Assembly (NCBI RefSeq): GCF_000004075.3
Contig: NC_026661.2
Span: 20,550,307-20,614,306, forward strand
Reading direction: 5' to 3'
DNA from: Cucumis sativus
Taxonomy: Eukaryota; Streptophyta; Magnoliopsida; Cucurbitales; Cucurbitaceae
DNA length: 64,000 bases
The notes below the pieces were generated by a model. That model worked only from the letters and a program-made list of their open reading frames with translations. It did no database searches and had not been told where the DNA came from. This document shows positions 46,770-58,419 of this stretch, one piece after another (position 1 is the first letter of the stretch; each line of letters starts with the position of its first letter). A program made the position numbers and the translations under genes.

Positions 46770-49700
46770 ATGGGGGAACTGGCAACTGAGAAGCATGTTC
46801 AATACATATTATCTGTTGAAAAGGTGCGTTTCCCATTTATGGATCTTGTGCATTTTAGGGACTTTTGTCATAGATCACTTTGAAACATGATATTGCACTT
46901 TGATTCGTGATTTCCTGTACCAGTAGAATTGTTTGTGAATGATTAAAAAAATACGTTTTTGAGTCATTTCAAAATCACTCTTTCTATCTGTTTATTCTAT
47001 TGTTTTGTGTACAGAAAAAGGATGATTTTCAATCTGTGGTGATGGAACATCTAAGGATGAATGGTGCATACTGGGGGCTGACTGCACTTGATATTCTAGG
47101 AAAGCTCGATACTGTTGATGCTGATGAAGTTGTTTCATGGGTAATGTCATGCCAACACGAGTCAGGTAAGTTCTCTAAAGAATTTACGGCCTTAGTTTGT
47201 GCTTATGGGTGTGTGTTTGTCTTGAACAAAGTTGCTATTCAATCACATTACACTCTCTCAGCATGAATTTGGGGATTGTTTACCTGATTCTTATCTGAAT
47301 CATGGTAATTACTTGGTGTTATATGGGCGTTGAGTCGTTGATAGCCAAGGCAGAAAAGTGAAACTTCATTGTGCAGGTGGTTTTTCTGGCAATGTTGGAC
47401 ATGATCCACACATACTTTACACCCTTAGTGCTGTGCAAGTTTTAGCTCTTTTTGACAAGCTGGATGTTTTAGATGTTGATAAGGTGACAAATTGTATCCT
47501 TTAAAAATGTTCTTTCTTCTCTTTTGATTGGACGTTTAGTTTTTGCTTACTTACATGAATCCTTGATAGGCGTTGGAGGCTAGAACCACTTTGGGTAACA
47601 GAATTTCTAATTGTATATTCCTCATCAGCATTCACTTATTAAAATAGTTGTTGAGAGCTTTTTTTTTTTTTGGATCTTCTGACATGTACTTTTCTTTAGA
47701 AGGAAAAACACTTTTTCATTGATGTTGATATTATAAAAAGGGTTCAAACAATATCTAGATATAGGAGTATAATCACAAAAATGTTAATCCGTACTTATTG
47801 CTGAATAGTCTACAATTTCTTTCTATCTATAAGGTAGAAACAGTAGTCTTACTAGTTACCAGCATTTAATCACAGGACCTAGCTCTTTTTCAGCTATGGG
47901 AGAACATCATTGAAAAATGTTCTCATTGAGTAAACCATTTATTACCCAGAACAACCAAGGCTAGGAAGGGGGAATTCGACATTTTAACCTAAAAAAAGAA
48001 CGAAAATCAGATGCACTTGACCCTCCCCTATATATCCTTTTTCTTGAGAAAAATCACTTGCATTAATATGAATGACAGTATATAATGCCATACGAAAACA
48101 GAACGGGTCATCAGAAAACAAGTTGCTTCAATCTTTTGAGCAGGGAAAAAGGAAAACAAGAAAAAAAGAAAAGAAAAAACATCATAACATAGACCTAAAA
48201 TGAGGCATTAAAATGTACCATTTTTCCAACGTCTTCCCAAGAGCCTTCCAACTCTTAAAAGATATTCCCTTTATATTCCGGCCAAGTATTCCCCAAGGCT
48301 GCAAAAAGGTAGTCCGTCGAAGTGTAAGATCCTGTATCAAAAAGGAGAGTGTAAAACCACTTTCTCCAGTGCAGTATGATAACCAAACAAAGGCATAAAA
48401 GAGACCGTGTCTTTCAGAACTTCCAATAAATCTTGAGTGCAAAGGGACAAGGATGAAGAATGTGATTCAAATCTCCTTGTGCCTGATTGAATGCACCATT
48501 GACGGTTATGTACTAATATAGATGACGAGTTTTATAAAGTATCTGAATTTAGGGTAGTTGGTTGTCCCATGAGTGGCAAGATCAACTGTTTCACTTGACC
48601 CTACACTAGATGTTGTTGGCCTTCAAAATGAAGATGGCTCCTTTTCCGGGGATATTTGGGGTGAAGTTGATTCAAGGTAGTCTCCAACTCTATCCATTTC
48701 TTTATTATATCTTGTCTTAAGGAATCAATGCTTGGCTCAATCTTACAAGTCACCTAGCATAGAATGTTTATGAGCTTCATTTTCTGCCCTCCTTTCAGAT
48801 TCTCATATATTGCAATTTTATGCTTATCGTTGTTACATCAATTGGATAAAATCAATGTTGAGAAGGCTGTGAACTTCGTCGTTAGTTGCAAAAATATGGA
48901 TGGTGGTTTTGGCTGTACACCTGGTGGAGAGTCACATTCTGGGCAAAGTATGTAACCATCTCTTTTTTTTTTTGTGTTTCAAGTACTCCAAAATTGTTCC
49001 TAAAAAATGATCAATTTACAAAGCGAGATAGCGGATAATATGCTATCAGTGTTGGTGATAGCACAATGTTGCTTTATTCTATGAACTTTACAATGGTGAA
49101 AAAATTGCAACTGAAGTATTAGGGTGAGAATAAGTTTCTGATTTACACAATACTCTTGCTTTAATCTCAACTAGCAGTTATTTACACTGTCCTTCAATCC
49201 AATTCAAATGTCTAAACGTCAATGCATTTCTGTAAATACAGTTTTCTGTTGTGTTGGCGCTCTTGCTCTTACGGGGTCTCTTCATCATGTTGACAAGGAT
49301 CTTCTTGGCTGGTGGTTGTGTGAGCGGCAAGTTAAATCTGGAGGTCTTAATGGTCGCCCTGAAAAACTCCCTGATGTGGGTTTGGGATAAGATCACTTTT
49401 ACAAAGTTTATTTCCATCAGTTGCTTTTGAACTTCTACTTAGAGATTTTGCTTCGTTGCTGCAGGTCTGCTATTCATGGTGGGTTCTTTCTAGCTTGATC
49501 ATGATTGACAGGGTCCACTGGATTAGTAAGGAAAAACTGATCAAGTTCATCTTAGACTGCCAGGTTGCTTAGGGCTAATTGTTTCATTACCTAGTATGGC
49601 TTGTAAATTAGGGATCGTATTGTTTCTAATTTAAGATAAATTCCACAACGTCGTTCTTGTTATTGGAAAAGTGCAGGATACCGAAAATGGAGGAATTTCA

Positions 49701-49996
49701 GATAGACCAGATGATGCTGTTGATGTCTATCACACATACTTTGGAATAGCAGGTGCATCTTACTATCTTAAGCAGACAAATCTCCTACATATCTTCTTCC
49801 TATTGCAGATAACCAAATATTTGTTAGCCTGAAAACATTTATTGTTGGCTAATGGCTAATGTAAATTTATACGTAAATGAATGTTGCAGGACTTTCACTT
49901 CTTGAATATCCATCGTTGAAACCCATAGATCCAGCATACGCTTTACCAGTCGATGTCGTGAATAGGATTCGTCTTGGGAAAAGGCATGCTATCTAA
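46770..49996 (+). CDS. RGTB: Rab geranylgeranyl transferase (type II) beta subunit
   Basis: Nine exons (46770-46823, 47015-47165, 47377-47493, 48610-48676, 48799-48947, 49242-49375, 49465-49563, 49677-49752, 49890-49996) encode 317 residues, near the usual 320. It is the catalytic beta subunit that, with the alpha subunit and Rab escort protein, attaches geranylgeranyl groups to Rab C-terminal cysteines in the cytosol. Prenyltransferase repeats are clear ([62 protein letters not shown]). The zinc ligands are in place: Asp224 and Cys226 in DVCYSWW, His276 in VYHTYFG. Exon 3 ends at AATT|GTATCC; the earlier AAG|GTGACA would lose TNY. The long third intron holds LINE-like debris. Counterparts At5g12210 and At3g12070. 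Confidence 0.96.
48035..48500 (-). mobile_element. Degenerate 5'-truncated LINE fragment in a RabGGTB intron
   Basis: On the minus strand 48428-48490 reads [19 protein letters not shown], close to the HCPF zinc-binding motif downstream of plant LINE reverse transcriptases. Toward 48047 the plus strand reads TTGCATTAATATGAATGACA, like the typical plant LINE 3' end word TTTCATTAATATGAAA. The order fits a 3' fragment inserted antisense to the host gene. Stops interrupt the reading frame. A second CATTGATG-type end near 47708 may be another remnant. Tentative. Confidence 0.42.
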
Positions 49997-52900
49997 GAGC
50001 GTTAAATCTTTTTTCCAAGTTCTGGTAACTTCAATTCCATATCAGTCTTTATTTGATGATGGGAAGACATTGATTAGTAGTGAAATTTAGGTGTTGGACC
50101 ATGAGTTTTGGTTCAATATAGGTCTTAGACTTGTGAAGAAAGGTGAATCATGTACTGTATTGTAGACCAATAGTCAATTGTCACTGGCAGGATTTGATCA
50201 AAGTACAATGATCTAGAAATTGCCTATTGATTTCTTCTTATTTTCTTTTCTTTTGCGTTTCAAGATAGAGGTACATTTATCTTTTTGCTTAATAGGGTCT
50301 TGTTATATCATAGGATTGTTTGTGTGCTATCGTTCTCTTCTGTTACTATTTTACTTATTCACTTTCTTTTAGATATTGAGCATTAGTCTCTTTTTGGTCA
50401 CTTGTTGGAAAGACAAGCCTACAAAATATTGTGATAGTTTAACATTCCTATTTTATTATTGAATTCCACAACTATTTTTAGTGATACTTTCGTTGGTTTT
50501 ACTTTGCAACTTTTTGTATTTAATATAATCTTAAGCCATTCGATTCCAACACTTGATACCAAATTTGATGTGTAACTCACTTACTGATATTCTTATATTT
50601 ATAATATAGATTATAATTGTAAAAGTTAAAATAAGCTATATTTTTATACACATTCTAGAAATCATATTGCATGGATATAGAATATTAAGTTGGAAAAATC
50701 CGATGACTTCATCAACGTTTATTTATTTTAATTTTATTTACTTTCATGATTGTTTTTTATAATTTATCATCCAACAACTCTTGAAAAGTACTTTTCTTTA
50801 GCACTTTGAGCACCCTTAGTATTAAGTATTTATTTGGTTAATTTTTATTAATATTAAATTGTCAAATTAATTGATTCATAACTTTTAAGGTGAAATGTAA
50901 ATGTATAAGTTGAAATAAGCCTTTTGTGTTTGATAGTTTTCTAATTTGATATTACTCCAAACAAATGTAAAGCAATATATGTTTTTTAAATGGTTCTTGA
51001 ATTGAATTTTTGATCCCTCAGTTTGGATCTATTAGAAAACAAACTAATTGTATTTGCACATACAATAAGAAAATTTTTAAATAAAAACTACTCGATTAAA
51101 ATAAAACAATAAGAAAAAAATTCAAATTTTCTTTCTTCCAACAACCATGACACCCTTATAATGACACATTAATGATGACACTTAGGCCACTACAATCTAC
51201 TACAACTCAACAAACTCCTTTTTATCCCTTCTTTAAACCACTATTCAACTAAACCCTAATCTTCGACTAATCTCAAATCTAACTCATTCACTTGTTTCAT
51301 TGAATGACTTAGGAATAGGTTTACACTAAGTGTATCTTAGAACCCTACCATCGACTCAGGTGGTTTGGGTTGGGTGCTTACTTGGATTGTGTTTGCCAAA
51401 CAGACCATAGGTTTGTTGTAATCCTCACATCTTAAAGGTAAAGGTTCTTGAAGTTATGACAATTTGCTTTAAACTCACAGACATGGTCTATTATATGTGT
51501 TTCAAAAAGTTTGGTGGAGTCTAATTATTTAAAAGTCATTAATCTATTGAATGATGTAATTGCTCGTTCTTTTAAAAGTTTATTGAGCAAGCTAAAGTTA
51601 GAGATGGAAAGCTTGAGGATGTATCATTTTTTTCATTTTTGTTGTAGGCAAAATGGTTTGGCACATTTTAGTTTATGTTAGTAATGTTTTAAGTAAAGGA
51701 AGAAAATTAAAAAAAATGAGCTTTTTTAGAAATAGTCCACAAATATATTTTAAAAAGTATAAAACTTTTTAGAAATTACAATAAATTATGAAAAAAAGTT
51801 TAAAGATTTATATTAAATAATTAAATTTACGTCAGGATTATTAGAACTAAAAAGGAATTCGACCATTCCCCTTATTTGCATTTTTGTGTTTCTCGACTCT
51901 TCGATCAAATCTCCAGCGGCTCAGTTTCTCTTGTTTATTCGTTTCTAACACCATTCATCTTCTTCTTCAATCGAAGATAAGGGTTCTGGTAAACACTTTA
52001 ATCTTATATTGACCCAATCGCAATTATATTACGATTTTTCGTCTTTCTTTTGATTCTAATTATCCCCGTTTTCAGTTTTTTTTCTCCTTAATTTCACGTT
52101 CACGGCTTAGAATGAATCTGCCATTAATTTTTTTTCTCCTTTTTGTTTTTTTCTTTTCTGGGTATCTCAATGTTATAGCTAATTGATATCAATATCTGAT
52201 TTTTCGTCTTGATCACTCATGGTTTAGAATCTGAAAGTCAGGTCAAGCATATTCTTATTCAAGTGTTGGTATGTAGTTTTGAGTGCAAATTTATTTGTGT
52301 ATTAATGTTTTGAAGTCTTGTTTTGAATCGCGAAAATCCCTGTTTTTATATATCTTGTTCTGCATTCACTTTTAAGTTTTAAGTTGTTGTACAACAGAGG
52401 GAGATTCAGAAATAGGAATAAAGAAGCTCTTATCTAAGAAAATTATGATCTTGAAAATCTATCGACTCTTATGAGCGATGAATTTGAATTTATATATGCA
52501 TTTTACAACGCTAAGGAAATAACTTTTACCTTTCCATGAATTTGTTGTTCTTAAGATTTAGTGTATTAACCATCCTGAGATCTTAGAGTTAAGAGGCTAT
52601 GGGTTCGATCCATGGTGGCTAGGTGGGTTGTATTTTGAGAATAGTTGTGGTGCTTGTAAGCTAGGTCTAACACTCACGGATTTAGAAAAAGAAAAGGATT
52701 TAGCGTAGTCTAGAGCATCAAATTCGTATAGTGGTTTATAGCTTATTCTTATCAGCTGGTCATCTTGAAGAGGTTTGAGTCAACACATCATGGAGCTGTT
52801 AATGCTTGTTGATAGGATCTCTAGAATTCAGAATAGAAAGCTGTTCATAGTTAGATTAATCTTGATCTTAAAATCTGATGAAATTTTTGTATATCAGCTG

Positions 52901-53003
52901 GATTTTGTATCTTCTTGTTTTCTTATTTATTAATCATAACCCTGATTCTTCTGCATTGCGTTGACATTCTTCTTTTTTTTTTGGACAAGTTTTAATCATC
53001 GAC
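49997..53003. other. Intergenic region and 5' UTR intron of the DUF1644 gene
   Basis: From 49997 to about 51880 the DNA is AT-rich without a gene. A leader exon of the DUF1644 gene probably lies near 51880-51985, with a donor at TTCTG|GTAAAC. The acceptor is just before the start codon, likely GGACAAG|TTTTAATC at 52990. The intron contains a possible SINE remnant. Confidence 0.55.
52560..52690 (+). mobile_element. Possible tRNA-derived SINE remnant
   Basis: GGTTCGATCC at 52602-52611 matches the RNA polymerase III B box, and the flanking words (AGAGGCTATGGGTTCGATCC, then CATGGTGGCTAGGTGGG) resemble repeats I recall from cucurbit genomes. No convincing tRNA cloverleaf or clear A box is present, so I do not call a tRNA gene. 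Confidence 0.35.
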
Positions 53004-54331
53004 ATGCCAAAGATTAGAAGGGCACGCTCTTTGTCACTGGAAAAAAGTAGGACATCTCCTTATCCAGTCAGCCAAAATCACGCTAGGTCATGTAAAAATG
53101 CCAATTCTTTAGAATCAGCTCAAAATGTTAAAGAATGGGAGGAAGCCAGATGCCCCATTTGCATGGAACATCCCCACAATGCTGTTCTTTTAAAATGTTC
53201 CTCTTATGATAGAGGTTGCAGGCCTTATATGTGCAACAACAGCTACCGCCACTCGAACTGCTTTGAACAATTCTGTAAGTTACATGGACAAATCCCTTTA
53301 ATTACCGAATTGCAAGAAATTCCTTTTACACATGTAGTCTCTCACAGACAAATGGTTGAATGTCCACCTTCTGGACAATATGGACATGGTAGGAATCAGC
53401 TTGCATCGGAGTTTGTTTGCCCACTTTGTCGGGGCAGTATATATGGCTATATAATAGTTGAGCCTGCTCGCCAATATATGAATTCCAAAGTAAGGAGTTG
53501 TTCATCAGAAATCTGTGATTTTAGCGGGACGTATTCTGAACTCAGGAAGCATGCCAGGTCTGAACATCCCTATGTCCGACCATCAGAGGTGGATCCAGTG
53601 CGTTGCCGTGATTGGGTAAGATGGCAGCATGAAAGGGATTTCGAGGATGTTCTTAGTCTAGTGCAGTCTAACTATGCTGTAGACAGTGATGGAGAAACTT
53701 TTACAAGGGCTTTTAGGTTTTGGACGTCATCCTTTGTTACTGATATGTATGATTCACTCATGGACTTGCTTTCAGACAGTATGTTGGACGCTTTGAGAGA
53801 CTTAGAGTCATTGCAAAACAGAATGGACAATGTGCAACGTGATCTCAATTCGAATATTTCCACCATTGTAGGAAATAATTCATCGTTGGAGACTAGACCT
53901 TATTCCCAATATGCACGAAGGCGGGATTTTGGATCATCTCCATCTCATCATATGCCTCGTGCTACTCAGCTGCATGGACAGAATCAACGTCAAAGGGTGG
54001 TGGAGAGTATGTCCCAATCCCGGCGATTGCGTTGGCGAAGTCAGACTTCATTTGATAGACACCAAAGATCATTTGAGGGTACATCACACACCCCTGAACC
54101 ACGTAGGCAACACGGAAGCATGTACAAAAGTTCCCCTCGTGCTTCTCGACTTCGTTGGCGAAATCAGAGGTGGTCGTCATCATCGTCATCAAACCGCAAC
54201 GAGAGGTACGTTTAGACTATGCGATCTCATGTAACCTGTAGTTCAAAAAAAGTCTAGCAGCATTTTTGTTAGCATTTGGACAATGAATTCTTTAGATTTT
54301 TTACTAACATATTACGCTGCTTTGCAGGTGA
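53004..54331 (+). CDS. DUF1644 RING-like zinc-finger protein
   Basis: The main exon (53004-54205) plus a terminal four bases (54328-54331) encode 401 residues; without the last splice the frame reads on two codons to a stop at 54215 (403 residues). The protein has a CPIC zinc-binding start at residue 50, a Cys/His-rich stretch (LKCSSYDRGCRPYMCNNSYRHSNC), a second CPLCRG motif, and a C2H2-like segment CDFSGTYSELRKHARSEHP, which together define DUF1644. Family members are plant-only, nuclear, and some are linked to drought or salt tolerance; no enzymatic role is proved. The Ser/Arg-rich C-terminus (RRLRWRSQ and RLRWRNQRW repeats) may bind nucleic acid. Similar to At1g68140 and At3g25910. Confidence 0.9.
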
Positions 54332-55389
54332 CAAAACCGGGCTGGGAGTTCAATTTTCTTTTCCCCTCATTTGAGCTCCATGGTTATTGCTTAAAGCCAG
54401 ATTTGAAGAACATTCCAATTGGATTATTTTCTTTTGGGTTTCTCACTCTGCGTGGAGAAGAACAACTTTTTTTCTGTTTGCCCTAAGAACTCATAAAAAT
54501 TGATAAGCCATTTTCCACACTACAGTTGCTTATTTACTCAGACATGGGACTTGAATGTTTTAGTTTATATCATCTATTTTTGTTTCCATCAGAAATCATA
54601 TAATAAGAGTAGTTACCTTCCAATTCAAAAACTTGTCATTTTTTTAGCAGCATAATTGAGTAAGATTGTCTATTTTTTTTCTTTTTTTTTTCCTTTTATT
54701 AATTCTCGAGTAATCTCACATAACATTCATCTTAGGTAAGTAGGTAAGTCAAGTAATTTTGAAACTAAAAAGCCAAATTATATTTTATCCAAGTACAAAA
54801 TAAAACTTAATAATATATGCTTTTCTTTGGCATAAATTTAGTGCATCATTTCCCTCCATTGAAACCAAATCGCCAACAAGGCAAAAAGCACGATAACCTT
54901 AATACTTAAAAATTCAAAACCAAACACAGCTTCCAAATTTTAACTTCAAATCTCGGATTCAACTTGTTTTCATATATAGTGAAAATAAGAGTTCCGTTTC
55001 CGTTTTTCTCCTCGGTTATTTGTTCTTTGAAACAAGTTTTTCAACTCAAGACCAAAACGGAGCCTGAACTTGCTAACAACTAGTAAAAGAATCCTAGGTC
55101 TTTTGCTTCAAGTCCCCTCGATGCCATCACCAACATCATTCGCGTATGCTGCAATATATGTTGATGGGTCAGTACAAACCTACTCGGCAGAAGAGAGTTC
55201 AAAATTAAACTACTAAATTTGTTTACCTAAAAGAACATTCTAATTTAAGCTAATTAAGGCTCACTTGCCTTAATAATTACTCAAATCTGAAGTAAAAGAA
55301 AATTTAGGGTTTGAATCGAATACCACTGTAATCAAATTAATTTGAGGGGAAAAGAACACAGAGCGTTACAAGATGTTATACCTCTTTGC
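54332..55389. other. Convergent 3' intergenic region
   Basis: The 3' UTRs of the DUF1644 and mL41 genes meet here. Pyrimidine-rich tracts lie near 54668-54700. No gene seen. Confidence 0.6.
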
Positions 55390-57376
55390 TTATGATTTAG
55401 CTGATTCATTGTTGTCACTGGTCTTAAGTTCTATGGGGCATTGAGATACATAAGGTTTGAGCTGCAAACAAAGAACAAATTATATCTTTATCTGGAATTC
55501 AATACGCTTGCGCAAATCTAAAATGCAGTTTGACAACACACAATTGACATCCAATCCTTTTAAGTTGAATATCTATAGTTAATGTGATTATGCCAAACAT
55601 GTTAAAATAACAAAATTAATGAAAGTTTCAAGAACTCATGAACAAGCAGCCTGCCATATTTATCTTAACATGACAGGCTATATTATCATAATACAATAAC
55701 CAAGTTCCATAAAAAATGGTGCAACACAAGAAATCTCTAGAGGGTGTAATACCAATGAATGATGCACGGTGTAAAATACACACAACAGAAGAGAAACAGC
55801 AAACTAAGTAGGAGGCACTGAAAAACATATATTTTGCACAAACCATCCATATATTTCACGGTTTTGCCTCCAAGAAAAATTCGTAGTAACATTGACACAA
55901 GTTACAGTTGAATAGTAGTAACGGTTGGTTATTTTCAATTGTTCAAGTTGACCTCTAAATAGGCCTGTGAGCCAACTTACAATGAAATCAATTAATGACA
56001 TACTTATGAATGTTAATCTTCTAAACATGAAACGTACAAGAACAAAAAAAAGATATCAAAATGTTGCATGGGATTGAAATTGTGAGCTGTAAGGAACCGT
56101 CAATCTTGACATTTCAATGCCTTGTTACACAGTATTATGTCAAAACTTTCTTTTTCTTCTTTTTCTTTTTAATAAAAAGTAACCTTCATTGAGAAAATAT
56201 TGGAAAAATACACGTACGAACTCCCTCTACAGGAAGGGAATCCAACTAAGAAATGCCTATAGGATTTTGGGGCTTAGGGTTTAGGATTGTGTCATGTCTT
56301 GTTATACAGAATTATGACAAAACTCTTAAAAGAGCAGCAAAAGCTTCAAAGGTCAAGGAGCCAGAGCTAGTTCCCTTGTAACCAGACATAAACAAATTTC
56401 CTTAGCAGAGCAGACAAAAGGTCCCCTAGCTCTACTTTCCCCACAAGTACTTGACTCAAAAGAATCGTTTTGGAAGCTATTAGAAAAAATTGTAGCATAA
56501 AAGCTCTCTGCACGAAATCACTCACGAAATACCAGCAAGAAATAATTCATTTAAGGGAAATAAGGAGAGAATACAAATCAGAATTCAGATTTCAGGAAAG
56601 CATATAAATCTAATAAATTTCGAAAGGAACACAAAAAAGTAACCAAAAAAATAATTCATTTTCAGGTTCGAGGTTGATTTCCCCACCCACATATAGTGAG
56701 TAAAGAAGAAGTAAAAAAGGTAACCCAAGAACTACGGGAAGCATACAAAGCCAATACAGATTTTGTACACCTTTTCCCTGGTAGCCTATTATAGTCTCCA
56801 CAATCATATTCAGAATACTTGGATGTGTCGTGGATAGAAAGGGAGATATCAGTTCTAAATTTTAGAAAAAACAACTATTAGCAAAAATACCTTGAAATCA
56901 GACAAATCAGGGACGACATAGTTAGGCAGTTTCTCTGGCACCACCACATATCCACCTGCAAGAAATTTACACACTTTAAACAACAGAAATGTTCGATAGA
57001 ACCATACAAAATTCAAATAGAAAAATCTAGTATTAGAAGTAACTCAACAGCCTACTAATCACATCACATTCCTAGAAGCAATAACGATTTTCAATTCTTT
57101 ACTAAATTACAAGTGGATCCAGAAGCAGTAACTCGAAACTAATTAATCAAACAATCAAACATGTTATCGTCCAACGTAAATAAGCATAAAACCTAAAATT
57201 ATATTAGGATCGATGGAGGAGAAATGAATACCTTTGCGCGTATGGAAACCAGTAGGCTTGCAATTCTTGCCCTTGTAGTAATCTCGTGGAGCTCGTTTAG
57301 ATGAAAGAATGTCGAGAGAAGATGTACGTTTTCTCCGCATTACTCTTCCGAGTCCCAATATTAGTCCCAACGCCAT
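55390..57376 (-). CDS. Mitochondrial ribosomal protein mL41 (L27/L41 family)
   Basis: Three exons (57232-57376, 56891-56955, 55390-55461) encode 93 residues. The sequence begins MALGLILGLGRVMRRKRTSS, followed by SKRAPRDYYKGKNCKPTGFHTRKGGYV and PEKLPNYVVPDLSDFKLKPYVS, the conserved body of the nuclear-encoded mitochondrial large-subunit protein MRP-L27/mL41 (Arabidopsis At5g40080). The hydrophobic and arginine-rich N-terminus suits mitochondrial import. It acts in the mitoribosome large subunit. Intron 2 (55462-56890) is long for so small a gene and carries a LINE-end-like stretch. Start and stop are unambiguous. Confidence 0.95.
56150..56270 (-). mobile_element. LINE 3'-end-like remnant in an mL41 intron
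   Basis: A pyrimidine-rich tract (TTTCTTTTTCTTC-type) is followed by TTCATTGAGAAAATATTGGAAAAATACACG, abbreviated here as the TTCATTGAGAAAA word, which resembles the antisense 3' end of plant LINEs. No coding part is visible. Evidence is motif-level only. Confidence 0.33.
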
Positions 57377-58419
57377 TTCTCAAGTTTATCGCCTCAATCA
57401 AACAAAAGAAGAATACAAGAACCTTTAAAGGAAATTTATTCGGCTAGGTTATTTATCAGACGGCGGTCGGAATTACCCCACGGCGGTGGAATTTAAACCC
57501 GCTGAAGGGAAGAGATGAACAGTTGAACCGATGGCGGCAGCGGAGAATAAGAAAAAGAGAGCGAAAGCTAATGAGACGGAAAAAGAAAGTATAAGATTTA
57601 TTAACGTAAAATATTTAAAATGATATTTTCTTACATTTTGAATTTTTTTTTAGCAATTTATCATTTATAATAATTTATTTATTTTACTTATATGTATTAA
57701 TGGTTTTCAAATTTTAGTTTATCAAATAGTCTAAATTGATTCTTTTAAAAAAGTTGGATTTAAGGTGTAACAAAACAATAACACTTATTAGTTTAGGGCT
57801 AAGGGCTAAATTGATAGGAGCTTAATGACAAATCCATATTTTTTTTAAAATAAAATTTTTAATATCTAATTTCTCTTATTGAGTTAACTCATTTCAAAGA
57901 AAGAAAGTGACTAGGCCTACCATTTTTTACAACAAAAGAAAAATTATTAATAAATATTTCCACAATAATGAAGCTTACAATTGTACATTTTATTTAGTGA
58001 GACTGGATTTTAGTCCCCATCAGAGTGTAAATGTAGTTCAATTTGATAATAAAAGAAAGGATTAGTAAGGTCATTTTGATAAAGAGAAAAAAAGTTATTA
58101 TCAAATACGAGAGAAACTACTAATTCATTTGTTCAAAATGATATCTCTAAGTTAACACCTCAAAGTAAAGTATGCAAAGCCCACTAGAGTTACAAATTAA
58201 GATAAAAGGAAAGGAATACTAAACATATTACATCCATTTGATTCTAATGAGATAGAAATTTTAAATAAGACTTATTTAATAACACTTAAAAAACAAGTTC
58301 TAAGTCAGTCGAGCATGAAGCTACTAATTTTCGTTAGCAATCTCCATTGACTTCAAGGATTAAAGAAGATGGAGTTGGATCATAACTTCCACAACCTGGG
58401 AGTTAGCAGAAAAGAAACA
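57377..58419. other. Upstream region of mL41 and 3' region of the photolyase gene
   Basis: The first 200 bases are the GC-richer promoter and leader of mL41. The rest is AT-rich and holds the photolyase 3' UTR at its right end. No further gene seen. Confidence 0.55.

Noticed and set aside
52602-52611. tRNA gene
   Set aside because: A B-box word is present but no cloverleaf arms or anticodon stem can be drawn around it.
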